The translations under genes were made by a program, and so were the position numbers. From Hydrogenoanaerobacterium saccharovorans (lineage in GTDB: Bacteria; Bacillota; Clostridia; Oscillospirales; Ruminococcaceae), in assembly GCF_016901815.1 (NCBI RefSeq), contig NZ_JACSNR010000001.1:62001-126000 (forward strand): 64,000 nucleotides of DNA, in the 5' to 3' direction. Positions 8,159 through 16,752 of the stretch are shown in pieces (within the stretch, counting starts at the first letter, position 1; each line of letters opens with the position of its first letter). A model generated the notes under the pieces. That model saw nothing but the letters and a program-made list of their open reading frames with translations. It was not told where the DNA came from and searched no databases.

Positions 8159-9373
8159 ATGAAAACACTCTATACCCAGGTATTTGAATTCATCGACTCC
8201 CATCGCTCCGATATGCTTGCCATGTGGGAGGATTTTGTCAATACGCCCAGTCAGGCCCGGGACCGGGAAGCTGCAATGCGGATGGCAGAAAAACTCACCG
8301 CTGTCCTGGAGGAAACCGGCATGACTGTAACTGCCCATGATGTCGGGCCGGTCAACAGCTGTACCCTGGAAGCCGTCTGGGGTGCGGATCGTCCCGGTCA
8401 GCCGGTGCTGTTCGGCGGACATTATGACACGGTCAATTCCTCCCCAGTGGAAAATCCCGTCCCCGGCGCCGACAATGAATGGGACGGCACCCCGCATTTC
8501 CGGGTGGACAGCCAGGGAAAAGCCTATGGTCTGGGCTGTCTGGATATGAAGGGCGGTATTGTCATTGCCATCTGGGTAGTGAAGGCCCTCCAGGCATTGG
8601 GCTGGGCAGAACGCCCGGTGAAGTTTATCCTCGCCGGCGATGAGGACAAGGGCCATTTCGATGCCGATACCCCGCAGCTGCTGATCCGTCTGGCAAAAGG
8701 TGCTCTCTGCTGCTTCAATATGGAGACCGGACGGGTGAACAACGATATCTGCATCGGGCGCAAAGGCGGCGGCGAAGGCGAACTGACCGTCCGGGGAACC
8801 GCGGCGCATGCCGGAAACGACTTCCACAGCGGACGGAACGCCGTACTGGAGATGGCCTACAAGGAAATCGAGCTGGCAGAGCTCAACGATCTGGAGCTGG
8901 GCACCACCGTGACCCCGACTGTCATCAAGGGCGGCACGGTTCCCAATGGCATTCCCGATCACTGCCACCTCTATTTTGATGTGCGCTACCGCAAGTTCGA
9001 GGAGGCCCAGCGGGTCAAGGAGGCCTTTGAGCGCATTGCCGCCCACAGCCACATTGACGGCACGCACACAGACTGCATCTACAAGGAGTACCAGGTGCCC
9101 TTTGACGAAACACCGGACGGCACTGCTCTGGCAGACTTTGTGGCAGAGGTTTCCCGGGAACTCGGCATGGGGGACATGGGAAAAATCAATCTGGGCGGCG
9201 GCTCGGATGCCTGCTACTTTACCATTGCCGGGGTGCCGACCATCTGTGCCATGGGAGTCTGTGGACAGTTCAACCACTCCAGCAAGGAATATGCCCTGGT
9301 GGAAACACTCTACACCCGGGCCAAGCTGCTGACCTGCGCGGTGCTTGACCTGGAAAAGTTTGTACAGCGCTGA
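8159..9373 (+). CDS. M20-family metallopeptidase (CPG2/ArgE-like)
   Basis: Di-zinc amidohydrolase/peptidase of 404 residues acting on dipeptides or N-acyl amino acids. Metal and catalytic landmarks: G-G-H-Y-D-T-V near residue 92 (His ligand and catalytic Asp), G-L-G-C-L-D-M-K-G-G near 128 (bridging Asp), A-G-D-E-D-K-G near 163 (general base Glu plus acidic ligand), N-M-E-T-G-R near 190, and the C-terminal ligand in F-N-H-S-S-K-E-Y near 378. The lid/dimerisation domain lies between about 200 and 310 with R-G-x-A-A-H-A-G. ATG 8159 has AAGGAGG 7 bp upstream. It forms a two-gene unit with the acetyltransferase 16 bp downstream. The exact substrate is unknown. Confidence 0.88.
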   Translation: MKTLYTQVFEFIDSHRSDMLAMWEDFVNTPSQARDREAAMRMAEKLTAVLEETGMTVTAHDVGPVNSCTLEAVWGADRPGQPVLFGGHYDTVNSSPVENPVPGADNEWDGTPHFRVDSQGKAYGLGCLDMKGGIVIAIWVVKALQALGWAERPVKFILAGDEDKGHFDADTPQLLIRLAKGALCCFNMETGRVNNDICIGRKGGGEGELTVRGTAAHAGNDFHSGRNAVLEMAYKEIELAELNDLELGTTVTPTVIKGGTVPNGIPDHCHLYFDVRYRKFEEAQRVKEAFERIAAHSHIDGTHTDCIYKEYQVPFDETPDGTALADFVAEVSRELGMGDMGKINLGGGSDACYFTIAGVPTICAMGVCGQFNHSSKEYALVETLYTRAKLLTCAVLDLEKFVQR

Positions 9374-9389
9374 ACAGGAGGAATGAGAA

Positions 9390-9851
9390 ATGCGCTATCA
9401 GATCAATTCATTTGAGGAACTGGATACCCAGACGCTGTATGAGATCCTGTCCCACCGGTTCGAAGTATTCGTGCTGGAGCAGCGCTGCATCTACCACGAT
9501 TTTGATCCCTTTGACAAAACAGCCCTGCACATGACCGCCTGGGACGATGCGGGAAATCTGGTGGGCTATGTGCGCCTGCTCCCGGCCGAGCTGCATTATG
9601 ACGGCTATGAGGAGAACTCCTTCGGGCGGCTTTCAGTGAAGGCCTCTGCCCGGCACCAGGGAGTCGGCGGCGAACTGGTGCGCCGGGCCTGTGCCTGGCT
9701 CACTACCCATGGAAACTGCCCCGCTGTGCGGATCTCCGCCATGGCCTATCTGGAGAAATTCTATACTGACCTGGAATTTGTGCGCCAGTCGGATGTATTC
9801 GACAAGGAAGGCGTTCCCCATGTGACCATGCTCTATACCCTCCCCGAATAA
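9390..9851 (+). CDS. GNAT-family N-acetyltransferase, ElaA-like
   Basis: 153 residues with a GNAT fold. The family's R-F-E-V-F-V-L-E-Q-R-C-x-Y start near residues 23-35 is typical of the ElaA group, and the acetyl-CoA loop reads R-H-Q-G-V-G-G-E-L-V-R-R near 88-99. It starts 16 bp after the M20 peptidase stop behind AGGAGG, so the two are probably co-transcribed; an acetylation/deacetylation pair acting on small amines is possible but unproven. A shared bidirectional terminator follows. Confidence 0.85.
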   Translation: MRYQINSFEELDTQTLYEILSHRFEVFVLEQRCIYHDFDPFDKTALHMTAWDDAGNLVGYVRLLPAELHYDGYEENSFGRLSVKASARHQGVGGELVRRACAWLTTHGNCPAVRISAMAYLEKFYTDLEFVRQSDVFDKEGVPHVTMLYTLPE

Positions 9852-9863
9852 TATCCCTGCATA

Positions 9864-9908
9864 AAAATCACCCCGGCTCTGTACCCGAATGAGCCGGGGT
9901 GATTTTCT
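9864..9908. terminator. Bidirectional terminator between convergent genes
   Basis: AAAATCACCCCGGCTC (9864-9879) pairs perfectly with GAGCCGGGGTGATTTT (9891-9906). A and T flanks allow function on both strands. Confidence 0.93.
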
Positions 9909-9913
9909 ATGCG

Positions 9914-10621
9914 TCAGCAGTAATGGGGCGGGCAGAGCCCATAGGCCATCAGGTTCGCTGCCGAGATGGTATCGAATACCGGCAGACCCAGTGCCTCCGA
10001 CACCGCCCTGGAATAGGTGGCAAGGTTGCTGCACTCCAGCACCACTGCCCGAAGTCCCGGGATCTGTGCCTGCAGCTCCTGGGCAGCGGCAATCACTTCC
10101 GCTTCCATACGGGCAGGGTCCAGATTGCCCTCGCCCCGGATCACCACCTCAGAAAAATGCGGCTGGTTTTCCATGCCCTGGATCGCCAGCTCCATCTCCT
10201 CCCGCCAGCCGGAATGGCGGAGATGGCTCTCCCGCAGCAGCCCGGAATGCCCGGTGATGACCCCGATAACGCCGCTGTGTCCGATCATCTGCCAGATCAC
10301 CGGGATCTGACAGAGTGAGGAGCCCACAAACAAAAGCTCCTCCCCCAGCTCCCGCTGATAGAGGGAAACCAGGCCGCAATCCGCTACAACGCCCCGGATT
10401 CCCTCCTCCTGCAGCTGTTTGCAGGCCTGGCGGAGCTTTTCCAGCGTTTCACCGGAGCCCTCCACCAGATCCATAAAACCGCAGTCCACAATCTGATAGC
10501 GGACCGGATACCCGAAGGACCCCGCATGCCCGGCATCGCCCGGAATCCGCGGCGACTTGCCCCGGAACACCAGCACTCCTACCTCCTGTCCATAAAAACT
10601 GTGCCCTGATGGAATTTTCAT
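9914..10621 (-). CDS. Asp/Glu/hydantoin racemase-family protein
   Basis: 235 residues of the Asp/Glu racemase fold, which uses two cysteines, one per lobe. The two candidates are Cys in V-V-A-D-C-G near residue 82 and Cys in V-V-L-E-C-S-N near 197. Closest by feel to the clostridial aspartate/glutamate racemase-like or hydantoin racemase branch rather than MurI, because the MurI D-S-G-x-G-G start is missing. Upstream sequence AAAGGGGAAG supplies the RBS for ATG at 10621. It converges on the acetyltransferase. Region 10622-10780 upstream holds no gene that I can support. Confidence 0.75.
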   Translation of the reverse strand: MKIPSGHSFYGQEVGVLVFRGKSPRIPGDAGHAGSFGYPVRYQIVDCGFMDLVEGSGETLEKLRQACKQLQEEGIRGVVADCGLVSLYQRELGEELLFVGSSLCQIPVIWQMIGHSGVIGVITGHSGLLRESHLRHSGWREEMELAIQGMENQPHFSEVVIRGEGNLDPARMEAEVIAAAQELQAQIPGLRAVVLECSNLATYSRAVSEALGLPVFDTISAANLMAYGLCPPHYC

Positions 10622-10780
10622 ACCGATCTTCCCCTTTCAGACAAATCCGGACAGTCGCTGTCCGCTCTGCTTTTCACTCTACCATAGCAGCAGAGGCCCT
10701 GGCTGTTAGGCAGATTACAAAAGGCAAAAATCCACGGACGCCTCAGCGGACATCCGGGGTTCCAAGATCTTTCTATATCA

Positions 10781-10807
10781 GAAAAGGCACCCGGAACCGG
10801 ATGCCTT
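10781..10807 (-). terminator. Terminator after the antiporter remnant
   Basis: On the minus strand AAGGCATCCG and CGGGTGCCTT pair around a 4-nt loop and are followed by TTTTC. It lies 47 bp after the stop at 10854 and is evidently the original terminator of the broken gene. Confidence 0.8.
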
Positions 10808-10853
10808 CCTGTGATTTTCCCTGTGTGCCGGAGGAGTTTCCTCGGGGGACGGG

Positions 10854-11105
10854 CTACCGGGCATCCGCCGCCTCTGCTGATGCTGTATACTTCCCGGCCT
10901 GGCCCAGTTCACCGGCCCATTCAAAGCCCTTCTTTGCCATAAACACCGCAATGATCTCATTGATGACCGCCGCGGCTGCGATGGTGCCCTGAATCAGCGG
11001 CGCATACTCGGGAGCCGAGCCCTCCAGAACCGACACTGCGATCCCCGCAAACACCAGCGACACACCCGAGTGGGGCAGCAAAGTAAGCCCAAAACGCCCC
11101 TGGCG
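10854..11105 (-). pseudogene. C-terminal remnant of a cation/proton antiporter
   Basis: About 82 residues on the minus strand read like the end of a CPA-type Na+(K+)/H+ antiporter: L-L-P-H-S-G-V-S-L-V-F-A-G-I-A, then A-P-E-Y-A-P-L-I-Q-G-T-I-A-A-A-A-V-I-N-E-I-I-A-V-F, ending in a hydrophilic tail. A full antiporter has about 380-400 residues, so most of the gene is missing. The surviving part begins 9 bp beyond the tRNA-Ala terminator, so the 5' part was removed at or by the tRNA unit. No RBS or start of its own is visible. The frame remains open through the tRNA, which I regard as chance. Confidence 0.75.
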
Positions 11106-11113
11106 GATAAAAC

Positions 11114-11144
11114 AAAAAAGCACGACTGACGTCGTGCTTTTTTT
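11114..11144 (-). terminator. Terminator of tRNA-Ala copy 2
   Basis: AAAAAAGCACGAC and GTCGTGCTTTTTTT (11114-11144) form a perfect 7-bp GC-rich stem plus A-T extension around TGAC. It lies 3 bp beyond the tRNA 3' end and can work on either strand. Confidence 0.93.
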
Positions 11145-11146
11145 CC

Positions 11147-11222
<76 letters not shown>

Positions 11223-11235
11223 AAGGTACTTTAAT

Positions 11236-11264
11236 AGTATACCATAGGATTTTACAAATTGCAA
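11236..11264 (-). promoter_or_regulatory. Sigma-A promoter of tRNA-Ala copy 2
   Basis: On the minus strand TTGCAA (11259-11264), 17-bp spacer, TATACT (11236-11241), 13 bp before the mature tRNA. Confidence 0.82.
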
Positions 11265-11369
11265 GCAGTTTTTTCTTCTTTGCCAAAATTATCAAATGGC
11301 AAAATGCACAAATGAGTTGTTATTTTTTCGGCAATATTGAATATGATCTTGGTGACAGAAAAGTGACCC

Positions 11370-11385
11370 GATTTATGCATAAATC
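11370..11385. promoter_or_regulatory. Perfect 16-bp palindrome, operator candidate
   Basis: GATTTATGCATAAATC is a perfect palindrome in the 415-bp gap between the tRNA and the V-ATPase operon, about 40 bp upstream of a candidate promoter. The factor is unknown. Confidence 0.4.
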
Positions 11386-11425
11386 CCGCCATGCTTCCCG
11401 ATACTGCCACTCCAATCCCCTTTTT

Positions 11426-11454
11426 TTGACAGAGGAAATCCATCATTATTCAAT
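11426..11454 (+). promoter_or_regulatory. Candidate promoter of the V-ATPase operon
   Basis: TTGACA (11426-11431), 17-bp spacer, TTCAAT (11449-11454). The -10 is imperfect. A second weak candidate starts with TTGACT at 11504. The resulting leader would be about 175 nt. Confidence 0.4.
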
Positions 11455-11519
11455 TTGGAATATCACGGCGTCAATCCGCTTTCCATGGCGCTTCCCGCAG
11501 ATTTTGACTGTTTGATGAT

Positions 11520-11540
11520 ATGCTTAAACTTTCTAAGCAT
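11520..11540 (+). other. Leader stem-loop upstream of V-ATPase genes
   Basis: ATGCTTA (11520-11526) and TAAGCAT (11534-11540) form a perfect 7-bp inverted repeat with a 7-nt loop and no T tract, so it is not a terminator. Confidence 0.45.
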
Positions 11541-11596
11541 ACCCCTGATTTTTCATCAATTTGCCGATTGAATAATCCATATTAAAGGAGTAGAAT

Positions 11597-11617
11597 ATGT
11601 TGGTTAAATACCATTGA
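11597..11617 (+). other. Six-codon mini-ORF before V-ATPase genes
   Basis: ATG-TTG-GTT-AAA-TAC-CAT-TGA, preceded by AAAGGAG (11584-11590) with 6-bp spacing. It ends 20 bp before the first subunit ATG. It may be a translated leader or a chance arrangement. Confidence 0.3.
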
Positions 11618-11637
11618 TGTTAGGAGGAAGTGCGTCT

Positions 11638-11952
11638 ATGGATAATATCATTGACAAGCTGCTGGAAATCGACCGCAGCGCCCGCGAGATGGTAGAGAAT
11701 GCCTCGAAGCAGCGTGAATCGTCGATTGCCAATCTGGCAGCCGTCAAAAAAGAGATCGACATGACCGCTATGAATGAGGCCCGCGCCAAAGCGGAAGAAT
11801 ACCGCAAACAGGCCAAGGCTGATACCGAAAAACTCAAAAACGCCTATGCCGCTGAGTATGAAAAGAACCGGTCCGCTCTGGAGAGCACCTACAATGCCGG
11901 CTGCAGCAGCTGGGTGGATGCCATCGTGGAAAACTGCACTCGGGTAAACTGA
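11638..11952 (+). CDS. V/A-type ATPase G/H-like (peripheral stalk) subunit
   Basis: 104 residues; a charged, Ala/Lys/Glu-rich helix from about residue 10 to 85 predicts a long coiled coil, as in the peripheral-stalk subunit (AhaH, NtpF or G-like) that pairs with subunit E. The last 20 residues contain one Cys and Trp and are not coiled. It is the first gene of the operon, and its ATG at 11638 follows TAGGAGGAAG. Assignment rests on position and composition rather than on a motif. Confidence 0.75.
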   Translation: MDNIIDKLLEIDRSAREMVENASKQRESSIANLAAVKKEIDMTAMNEARAKAEEYRKQAKADTEKLKNAYAAEYEKNRSALESTYNAGCSSWVDAIVENCTRVN

Positions 11953-11992
11953 CCATACAGCTTCCCTATTTTAATAAGTAAAGGAGGGTATT

Positions 11993-13048
11993 ATGAGGAC
12001 AGATTTTTCCGAAAATGCCATTTCCGCCAAAGTCCATGCGTTGTATGGCCGTCGGATCGTCCGGAGTCAGTATGAAGAACTGTGCAGAAAGCACACCACC
12101 TCCGAAATCGCTGCATATCTGAAGGAGCGTACCCATCTCACCGAAGTGCTGAATACAGTACAGCCCGCTACCGTGCGCAGCGATCAGCTGGAAAGCATTC
12201 TGCACAAGGGCCGGTACAACAAGTACCTGGATCTGGTCAAGTACGCCACTCCCAAAACCCGGGAATTCTACCGCAGCTATGTACTGAACCTGGTGGAGAT
12301 CCAGCTGATCCTGCAGATGATCCGGCTCATCAACATCGGGCGTACCAGTGAATTCATCGTCAGCTATCCGGCCTTTGCTGAGAGCGATCTGCGCATTGGT
12401 CTGGGCAAGCTCTCCAAGGTGAAAACCTATGATGAACTCCTGGAGGCTCTGGAAGGCACTGAATACCATGATCCGCTGCTGCGCTACCGCAGTACGGATA
12501 AAAAGAACCCCATCATCAACTATGCCGGCTGTGAAATGGCTCTGATGAACTGCTATTATGAGAATCTCAAAGCCATTGTTTCCCGGACCTTCTCCGGTGA
12601 GACCCGCCGGGAAATTGATGACATCATGGCGACCAAAATCGCCCTGGAAAACGGCATCATCGGTTACCGTCTGAAGAAGTATTATCCGGATATGACTCCG
12701 GAGGATATCAAGGGCTATATGCTCGACTTCTGGCGGGAACCTCCCATGAAGCTGCTGGACACCGCACTGCGTGCCAAAACCGCGGAGGATTACCTCAATA
12801 CACTGAAAAACGGCCGGTACATCGCCGGCATCGGTGATGGGGAAATCCAGTCCATCGGACTTGGTTCCCAGGCAATCCGCAGTCTGCTCAGTCAGCGCTA
12901 TATGCGCCGTACCCAGCAGCCGGCTGTGGCATTTGTCTGCTATATGTTCCACAGCGAAATGGAGATCGACAACATTGTGCGTATCGTTGAAGCGGTACGC
13001 TATGGTATGGACCCCAGCGAAATCATGCAGCTTCTTGTCATTATTTAA
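11993..13048 (+). CDS. ntpC: V-type ATP synthase subunit C
   Basis: 351 residues, the usual length for the funnel-shaped central-stalk subunit (C, d-like) that couples the D/F shaft to the K ring. Mostly helical, with several conserved Arg/Tyr-rich helices and no enzymatic motif. Gap of 40 bp from the upstream gene; AAGGAGGG precedes ATG 11993. Placing C ahead of I differs from the ntpFIKECGABD order known from Enterococcus. Confidence 0.9.
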   Translation: MRTDFSENAISAKVHALYGRRIVRSQYEELCRKHTTSEIAAYLKERTHLTEVLNTVQPATVRSDQLESILHKGRYNKYLDLVKYATPKTREFYRSYVLNLVEIQLILQMIRLINIGRTSEFIVSYPAFAESDLRIGLGKLSKVKTYDELLEALEGTEYHDPLLRYRSTDKKNPIINYAGCEMALMNCYYENLKAIVSRTFSGETRREIDDIMATKIALENGIIGYRLKKYYPDMTPEDIKGYMLDFWREPPMKLLDTALRAKTAEDYLNTLKNGRYIAGIGDGEIQSIGLGSQAIRSLLSQRYMRRTQQPAVAFVCYMFHSEMEIDNIVRIVEAVRYGMDPSEIMQLLVII

Positions 13049-13081
13049 TATTTTACATAGTCAGGAGGTTTTGACTCAGAG

Positions 13082-15274
13082 ATGTCCATCGAAAAAATGA
13101 AGCTTGTGAAAGTCACAGGCAATCTGAACAAGATGAACGCGGCTCTTACCACCTGCTTTGAGGGCGGATTCTTCCACCCCGAACATGTTTCGGAAAAAGC
13201 AGGAGCCGATGGTTATCATCCGTTCGATGCTGTAAATCCCTATCTGCCGATCCTGTCCAAACTTGACCAGATCGCCAAAGACTGTGGGGTTGACTTTGCT
13301 CCCAAGCAGAAGATCGACCGGGAGAAAATGGAGATTGCGGCTACCCTGCTCCTGGGAATCGAGGGAAAATACCTCGAAACCCGGTTCGGTAAACTGCCCA
13401 CTGCACAGGTGGACCGTTTCCAGGAGATGAGCGGTTCCAAGTTCTTCTTTGTTCCCCTGATCGAAAAAGTGAACGACTGCTGGTGTATTTACAGTGCCAG
13501 CCGTCAGAGCATGGAGGAAGTGGATCACCTCTTTGCTGAAGCCGGGTTTGAAAAAGCCTGGGTACCCAATTTCTCCGAGGAGGACGGAACCGTTACCGAT
13601 TTCGCCTTCGAAGCAGAGATCCGTCAGCTCACCGAACAGAAGCAGCTCCTGCTGGCTGCCAAGGAACGCGGTTCCAGCGCCATTGAACAGCTTTCCCATA
13701 TGGAAAACCTCAGTGTCAGCCTGGACGACATCTTCGCCAGCAAATACCTGCAGGTACGGTTCGGACGGATTCCCTCGGACAGCTATCAGAAGCTCAAGTA
13801 TTATGACGACCGGCTCTTCTTCTTCCAGCCGCTGAGTGAGGATGGGGAATTTGTCTGGGGCTTCTGCTTCACCGACAAGATCCATGTGGCTGAAGTGGAT
13901 GAGATCCTCTCCTCGCTGTTCTTTGAGCGGGTATGGATTCCCGAATATGTGCACGGTGTTCCGGGACAGACCTTCGAACATCTGCGCAATGCCATTGAGG
14001 AGGCTGACCGGGAACTGGCTACCACCGATGAACTGATCCATGAAACCATCGATCAGAACTTCGATATGTGCAGCATTCTCTATGCCACTCTTCAGTACCT
14101 GAGCCGTTCGTTCGAGCTGCGCCGCCATGTGAGCATCCATGATGACAGCTTTATCCTGGTGGGCTTTGTCCCGGAAAAGGAAACTGCTGCCCTGGAGAAG
14201 AAGCTGCATGAGCTGGACCCCAACCTCACCGTTGAGATCACTGCCCATGACAGCGACAAGCGCTTCCAGGCGCCCACCAAGCTCAAGAACAACTTCATCG
14301 TCAAGCCCTTCGAGATGTTCGTGGATATGTACGGCACTCCGGGCTACAACGAAACCGACCCCACCTCCTTCCTGGCCTGGACTTATATCCTGCTGTTCGG
14401 CATCATGTTCGGCGACCTGGGACAGGGTCTGGTCATCGCCGCTCTGGGACTCTTCCTGGATCGGGTCAAGAAGATGAACTTCGGCAAGATCCTCGAGCGC
14501 ATCGGTATCTCCGCTGCCATCTTCGGCACCATCTATGGCTCGGTATTCGGCCTGGAACATGTGCTTGATCCCTTCTACACCGATGTGCTGGGTCTGCCCG
14601 GCAAGCCGGTGGAGGTCATGGACGGTGAAACCATCAACACCCTGCTGATGGCTGCCATTGCCCTGGGTGTTGCCATGATCGTTATGGCAATGCTCATCAA
14701 TGTGTTCACCGGCCTGCGCAACCGCGACTGGGAAAAGGCGCTGTTCTCCAACAACGGTGTGGCTGGTCTGGTCTTTTACGGCGCTGTGCTGGCTGGCATG
14801 GTTTCCATGCTCACCGGCGGCCCGAACCTGTTCACCCTGCCCTATATCCTGGGCCTGCTGGTACTGCCGATCCTGGTGATCTTCCTCAAGGAACCCCTGG
14901 GCCGGCTTGCCAAGGGCGAACATTTTGAACTGGAAGGCGGCGTCGGCTCCTTCATCATCGAGGGCTTCTTCGAGCTGTTCGATGTGGTGCTGAGCTTCGT
15001 CACCAACACCCTTTCGTTCATGCGTGTGGGCGGCTTCATCATCAGCCATGCCGGTATGATGTCGGTTGTGCTCACCCTCACTGAGATGTTCACCGGAGCC
15101 GGCAGCATCATCGTGCTGATCTTCGGCAACATCTTCGTTATGGCACTGGAAGGCTTCATCGTAGGCATTCAGTCGCTGCGTCTGGAGTTCTATGAACTGT
15201 TCAGCCGCTACTTTGACGGTCAGGGCGTTCCCTATGCCCCCGTTTCCATGGACGCTCAGGCAGCCGGCGAATAA
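13082..15274 (+). CDS. ntpI: V-type ATP synthase subunit I (a-like)
   Basis: Ion-channel stator subunit, 730 residues, longer than the roughly 640-660 typical for bacterial NtpI. The N-terminal half (to about residue 400) is a soluble stalk-binding arm with coiled-coil segments. The C-terminal half has about seven membrane helices, including G-I-M-F-G-D-L-G-Q-G near 440 and L-S-F-M-R-V-G-G-F near 645, whose Arg is the essential residue facing the K-ring carboxylate. RBS AGGAGGT about 10 bp upstream. Membrane location is certain from composition. Confidence 0.93.
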   Translation: MSIEKMKLVKVTGNLNKMNAALTTCFEGGFFHPEHVSEKAGADGYHPFDAVNPYLPILSKLDQIAKDCGVDFAPKQKIDREKMEIAATLLLGIEGKYLETRFGKLPTAQVDRFQEMSGSKFFFVPLIEKVNDCWCIYSASRQSMEEVDHLFAEAGFEKAWVPNFSEEDGTVTDFAFEAEIRQLTEQKQLLLAAKERGSSAIEQLSHMENLSVSLDDIFASKYLQVRFGRIPSDSYQKLKYYDDRLFFFQPLSEDGEFVWGFCFTDKIHVAEVDEILSSLFFERVWIPEYVHGVPGQTFEHLRNAIEEADRELATTDELIHETIDQNFDMCSILYATLQYLSRSFELRRHVSIHDDSFILVGFVPEKETAALEKKLHELDPNLTVEITAHDSDKRFQAPTKLKNNFIVKPFEMFVDMYGTPGYNETDPTSFLAWTYILLFGIMFGDLGQGLVIAALGLFLDRVKKMNFGKILERIGISAAIFGTIYGSVFGLEHVLDPFYTDVLGLPGKPVEVMDGETINTLLMAAIALGVAMIVMAMLINVFTGLRNRDWEKALFSNNGVAGLVFYGAVLAGMVSMLTGGPNLFTLPYILGLLVLPILVIFLKEPLGRLAKGEHFELEGGVGSFIIEGFFELFDVVLSFVTNTLSFMRVGGFIISHAGMMSVVLTLTEMFTGAGSIIVLIFGNIFVMALEGFIVGIQSLRLEFYELFSRYFDGQGVPYAPVSMDAQAAGE

Positions 15275-15333
15275 CCCCCTGCCCTGAACATAGATACAAT
15301 CTTTCTTGAATCTACTTTTTGGAGGAATTACTT

Positions 15334-15774
15334 ATGTCTATTCTCACACTGATCGTTCCCGCTATCGCCGTTCTGCTCATCGCTGCTCCCCTGGTAAGTG
15401 TTGCTCAGGGTAAGGTAACTGGCAAGTCCGCTATCCGCAACCGTTTCGCCCTGCACTTCGGTGCCTTCGCTCTGGCCTGCATCTGCGCTGTGGCAGTTCC
15501 CGCTTCGGGTGTTGCCTTCGCTGAAACTGCCGGCACTGTTGCCTCCATCATGGGCACCAATGCCCAGGGTATGGGCTTCCTGGCTGCCGCTCTGGTAACT
15601 GGTCTGGCTGCCATCGGCGCCGGTGTTGCCGTTGCTTCCGCTGCTCCCGCTGCCATCGGCGCTGTTTCCGAGGACCCCAAGGCCTTCGGTAAGGCAATCA
15701 TCTTCGTTGTACTCGGTGAAGGTATCGCGATCTATGGTCTGCTGATCTCCATCCTGATCATCAACAAGCTTTAA
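15334..15774 (+). CDS. ntpK: V-type ATP synthase subunit K (c-ring)
   Basis: 146 residues, four hydrophobic helices. Helices 3-4 form the ion-carrying hairpin, with G-A-G-V-A-V-A-S-A near residue 95, a polar loop ending S-E-D-P, and the carboxylate in V-V-L-G-E-G-I-A-I-Y-G near 129. The first hairpin lacks a matching carboxylate, as in other bacterial V-type K subunits. The Gln residues that hold Na+ in Enterococcus NtpK are not obvious, which favours proton coupling; this is an inference from a few positions. The start at 15334 has GGAGG 8 bp upstream. Confidence 0.93.
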   Translation: MSILTLIVPAIAVLLIAAPLVSVAQGKVTGKSAIRNRFALHFGAFALACICAVAVPASGVAFAETAGTVASIMGTNAQGMGFLAAALVTGLAAIGAGVAVASAAPAAIGAVSEDPKAFGKAIIFVVLGEGIAIYGLLISILIINKL

Positions 15775-15808
15775 TCCCCCTTTTGTCCTGAAAAAAGCAG
15801 GTGCAGAG

Positions 15809-16114
15809 ATGAAATTCTTTGTTCTGAGCGATAAGCCTGATGTGTATCTGGGCATGCGTCTGGCCGGTATGGACGGCGCTGTGGTCGAGAACCGCACCGA
15901 GGCTTTGGACAAGATCCGGGAAATCGTCGCCGCAAAAGAGGTGGGAATCCTGCTCATCACCGGTGAACTGATGGACCAGTGTGAGCCGGAACTCACCGCC
16001 ATCCGGCGGGATAACCGCCTGCCGGTCATGACCCGAATTTCCGACCGCAGCGGCGAAAGTGCCACCAAGGGACTGGAACGGTATGTCCATGAGTCCCTGG
16101 GCATCAACTTGTGA
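15809..16114 (+). CDS. ntpG: V-type ATP synthase subunit F
   Basis: 101 residues, the usual size of the small Rossmann-like central-shaft subunit (F, called NtpG in Enterococcus). Features: K-F-F-V-L-S-D-K-P-D start, a G-I-L-L-I-T-G-E-L near residue 50, and an arginine-rich end. It follows subunit K by 34 bp with a weak AGGTG site, and its stop lies 10 bp ahead of subunit E. Confidence 0.88.
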   Translation: MKFFVLSDKPDVYLGMRLAGMDGAVVENRTEALDKIREIVAAKEVGILLITGELMDQCEPELTAIRRDNRLPVMTRISDRSGESATKGLERYVHESLGINL

Positions 16115-16124
16115 GGTGAAATCT

Positions 16125-16730
16125 ATGGCAGAAGACAAGAACCTGCAGAAAAAGCTGGCAAAGTTCGCAGAAGAGATCATGAACATTGCCAGAAGCGAAT
16201 GCAGCACCATTGAAGAGGAGACCCAGAGCGATCTGGAAACACAGCGGGCCGGCCTGAAAGCTGCTGCCGATGCCGAAGCCGCCAAGTATTTCGAGGCAGA
16301 GCTCCGGGAAATCGACGGACAGTCCCGGGCTGCAGCCTTCAGTGAAAAGGATCGCCTGAGAAAAGAACTGTTTTCCATCCGTGAGAAATATATGTCCAAT
16401 GTATTTGCACAGGCTGCTGAGCGCCTTTCGGAATTTACTGCCGGCAGTGACTATGCAGCATTCCTGAACGCCAAGGCCGCAGAAGCTGCCGCCCAGGGTG
16501 ATTTTGCCGGCGGTACTCTCTATCTGCGCCAGGAGGATCTCTCCTATGCCGATGCGCTGACCAAGGCCCTGCCCGGCTGCACTGCCGCTGCTTCGCCCGA
16601 GATCCATCTGGGCGGCCTGATCGCAGTGAGCGCCGATGGACGCACCCGTCTGGACCTGAGTCTGGACGCCGCACTGGAAGGACAGAAGCAGTGGTTCTTC
16701 AGCAATTCCAAACTGGACATCACACTGTAA
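16125..16730 (+). CDS. ntpE: V-type ATP synthase subunit E
   Basis: 201 residues; the N-terminal 100 residues form a charged helix (peripheral stalk) and the C-terminal half a small alpha/beta head that binds the A3B3 crown. It probably pairs with the coiled-coil subunit at 11638. Start taken at ATG 16125 behind GAGGTG, since the upstream in-frame codons overlap the previous gene. Confidence 0.88.
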   Translation: MAEDKNLQKKLAKFAEEIMNIARSECSTIEEETQSDLETQRAGLKAAADAEAAKYFEAELREIDGQSRAAAFSEKDRLRKELFSIREKYMSNVFAQAAERLSEFTAGSDYAAFLNAKAAEAAAQGDFAGGTLYLRQEDLSYADALTKALPGCTAAASPEIHLGGLIAVSADGRTRLDLSLDAALEGQKQWFFSNSKLDITL

Positions 16731-16752
16731 AACTTTACGGAGGTGAAATCGT

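Noticed and set aside
10609-10992. Plus-strand 127-codon frame
   Set aside because: Overlaps the racemase start and the antisense of the antiporter remnant; no RBS or family.
13076-15049. A 657-codon open frame on the minus strand, and similar long ones at 29772-31706 (plus) and 23886-25664 (minus)
   Set aside because: All are antisense shadows of well-supported genes.
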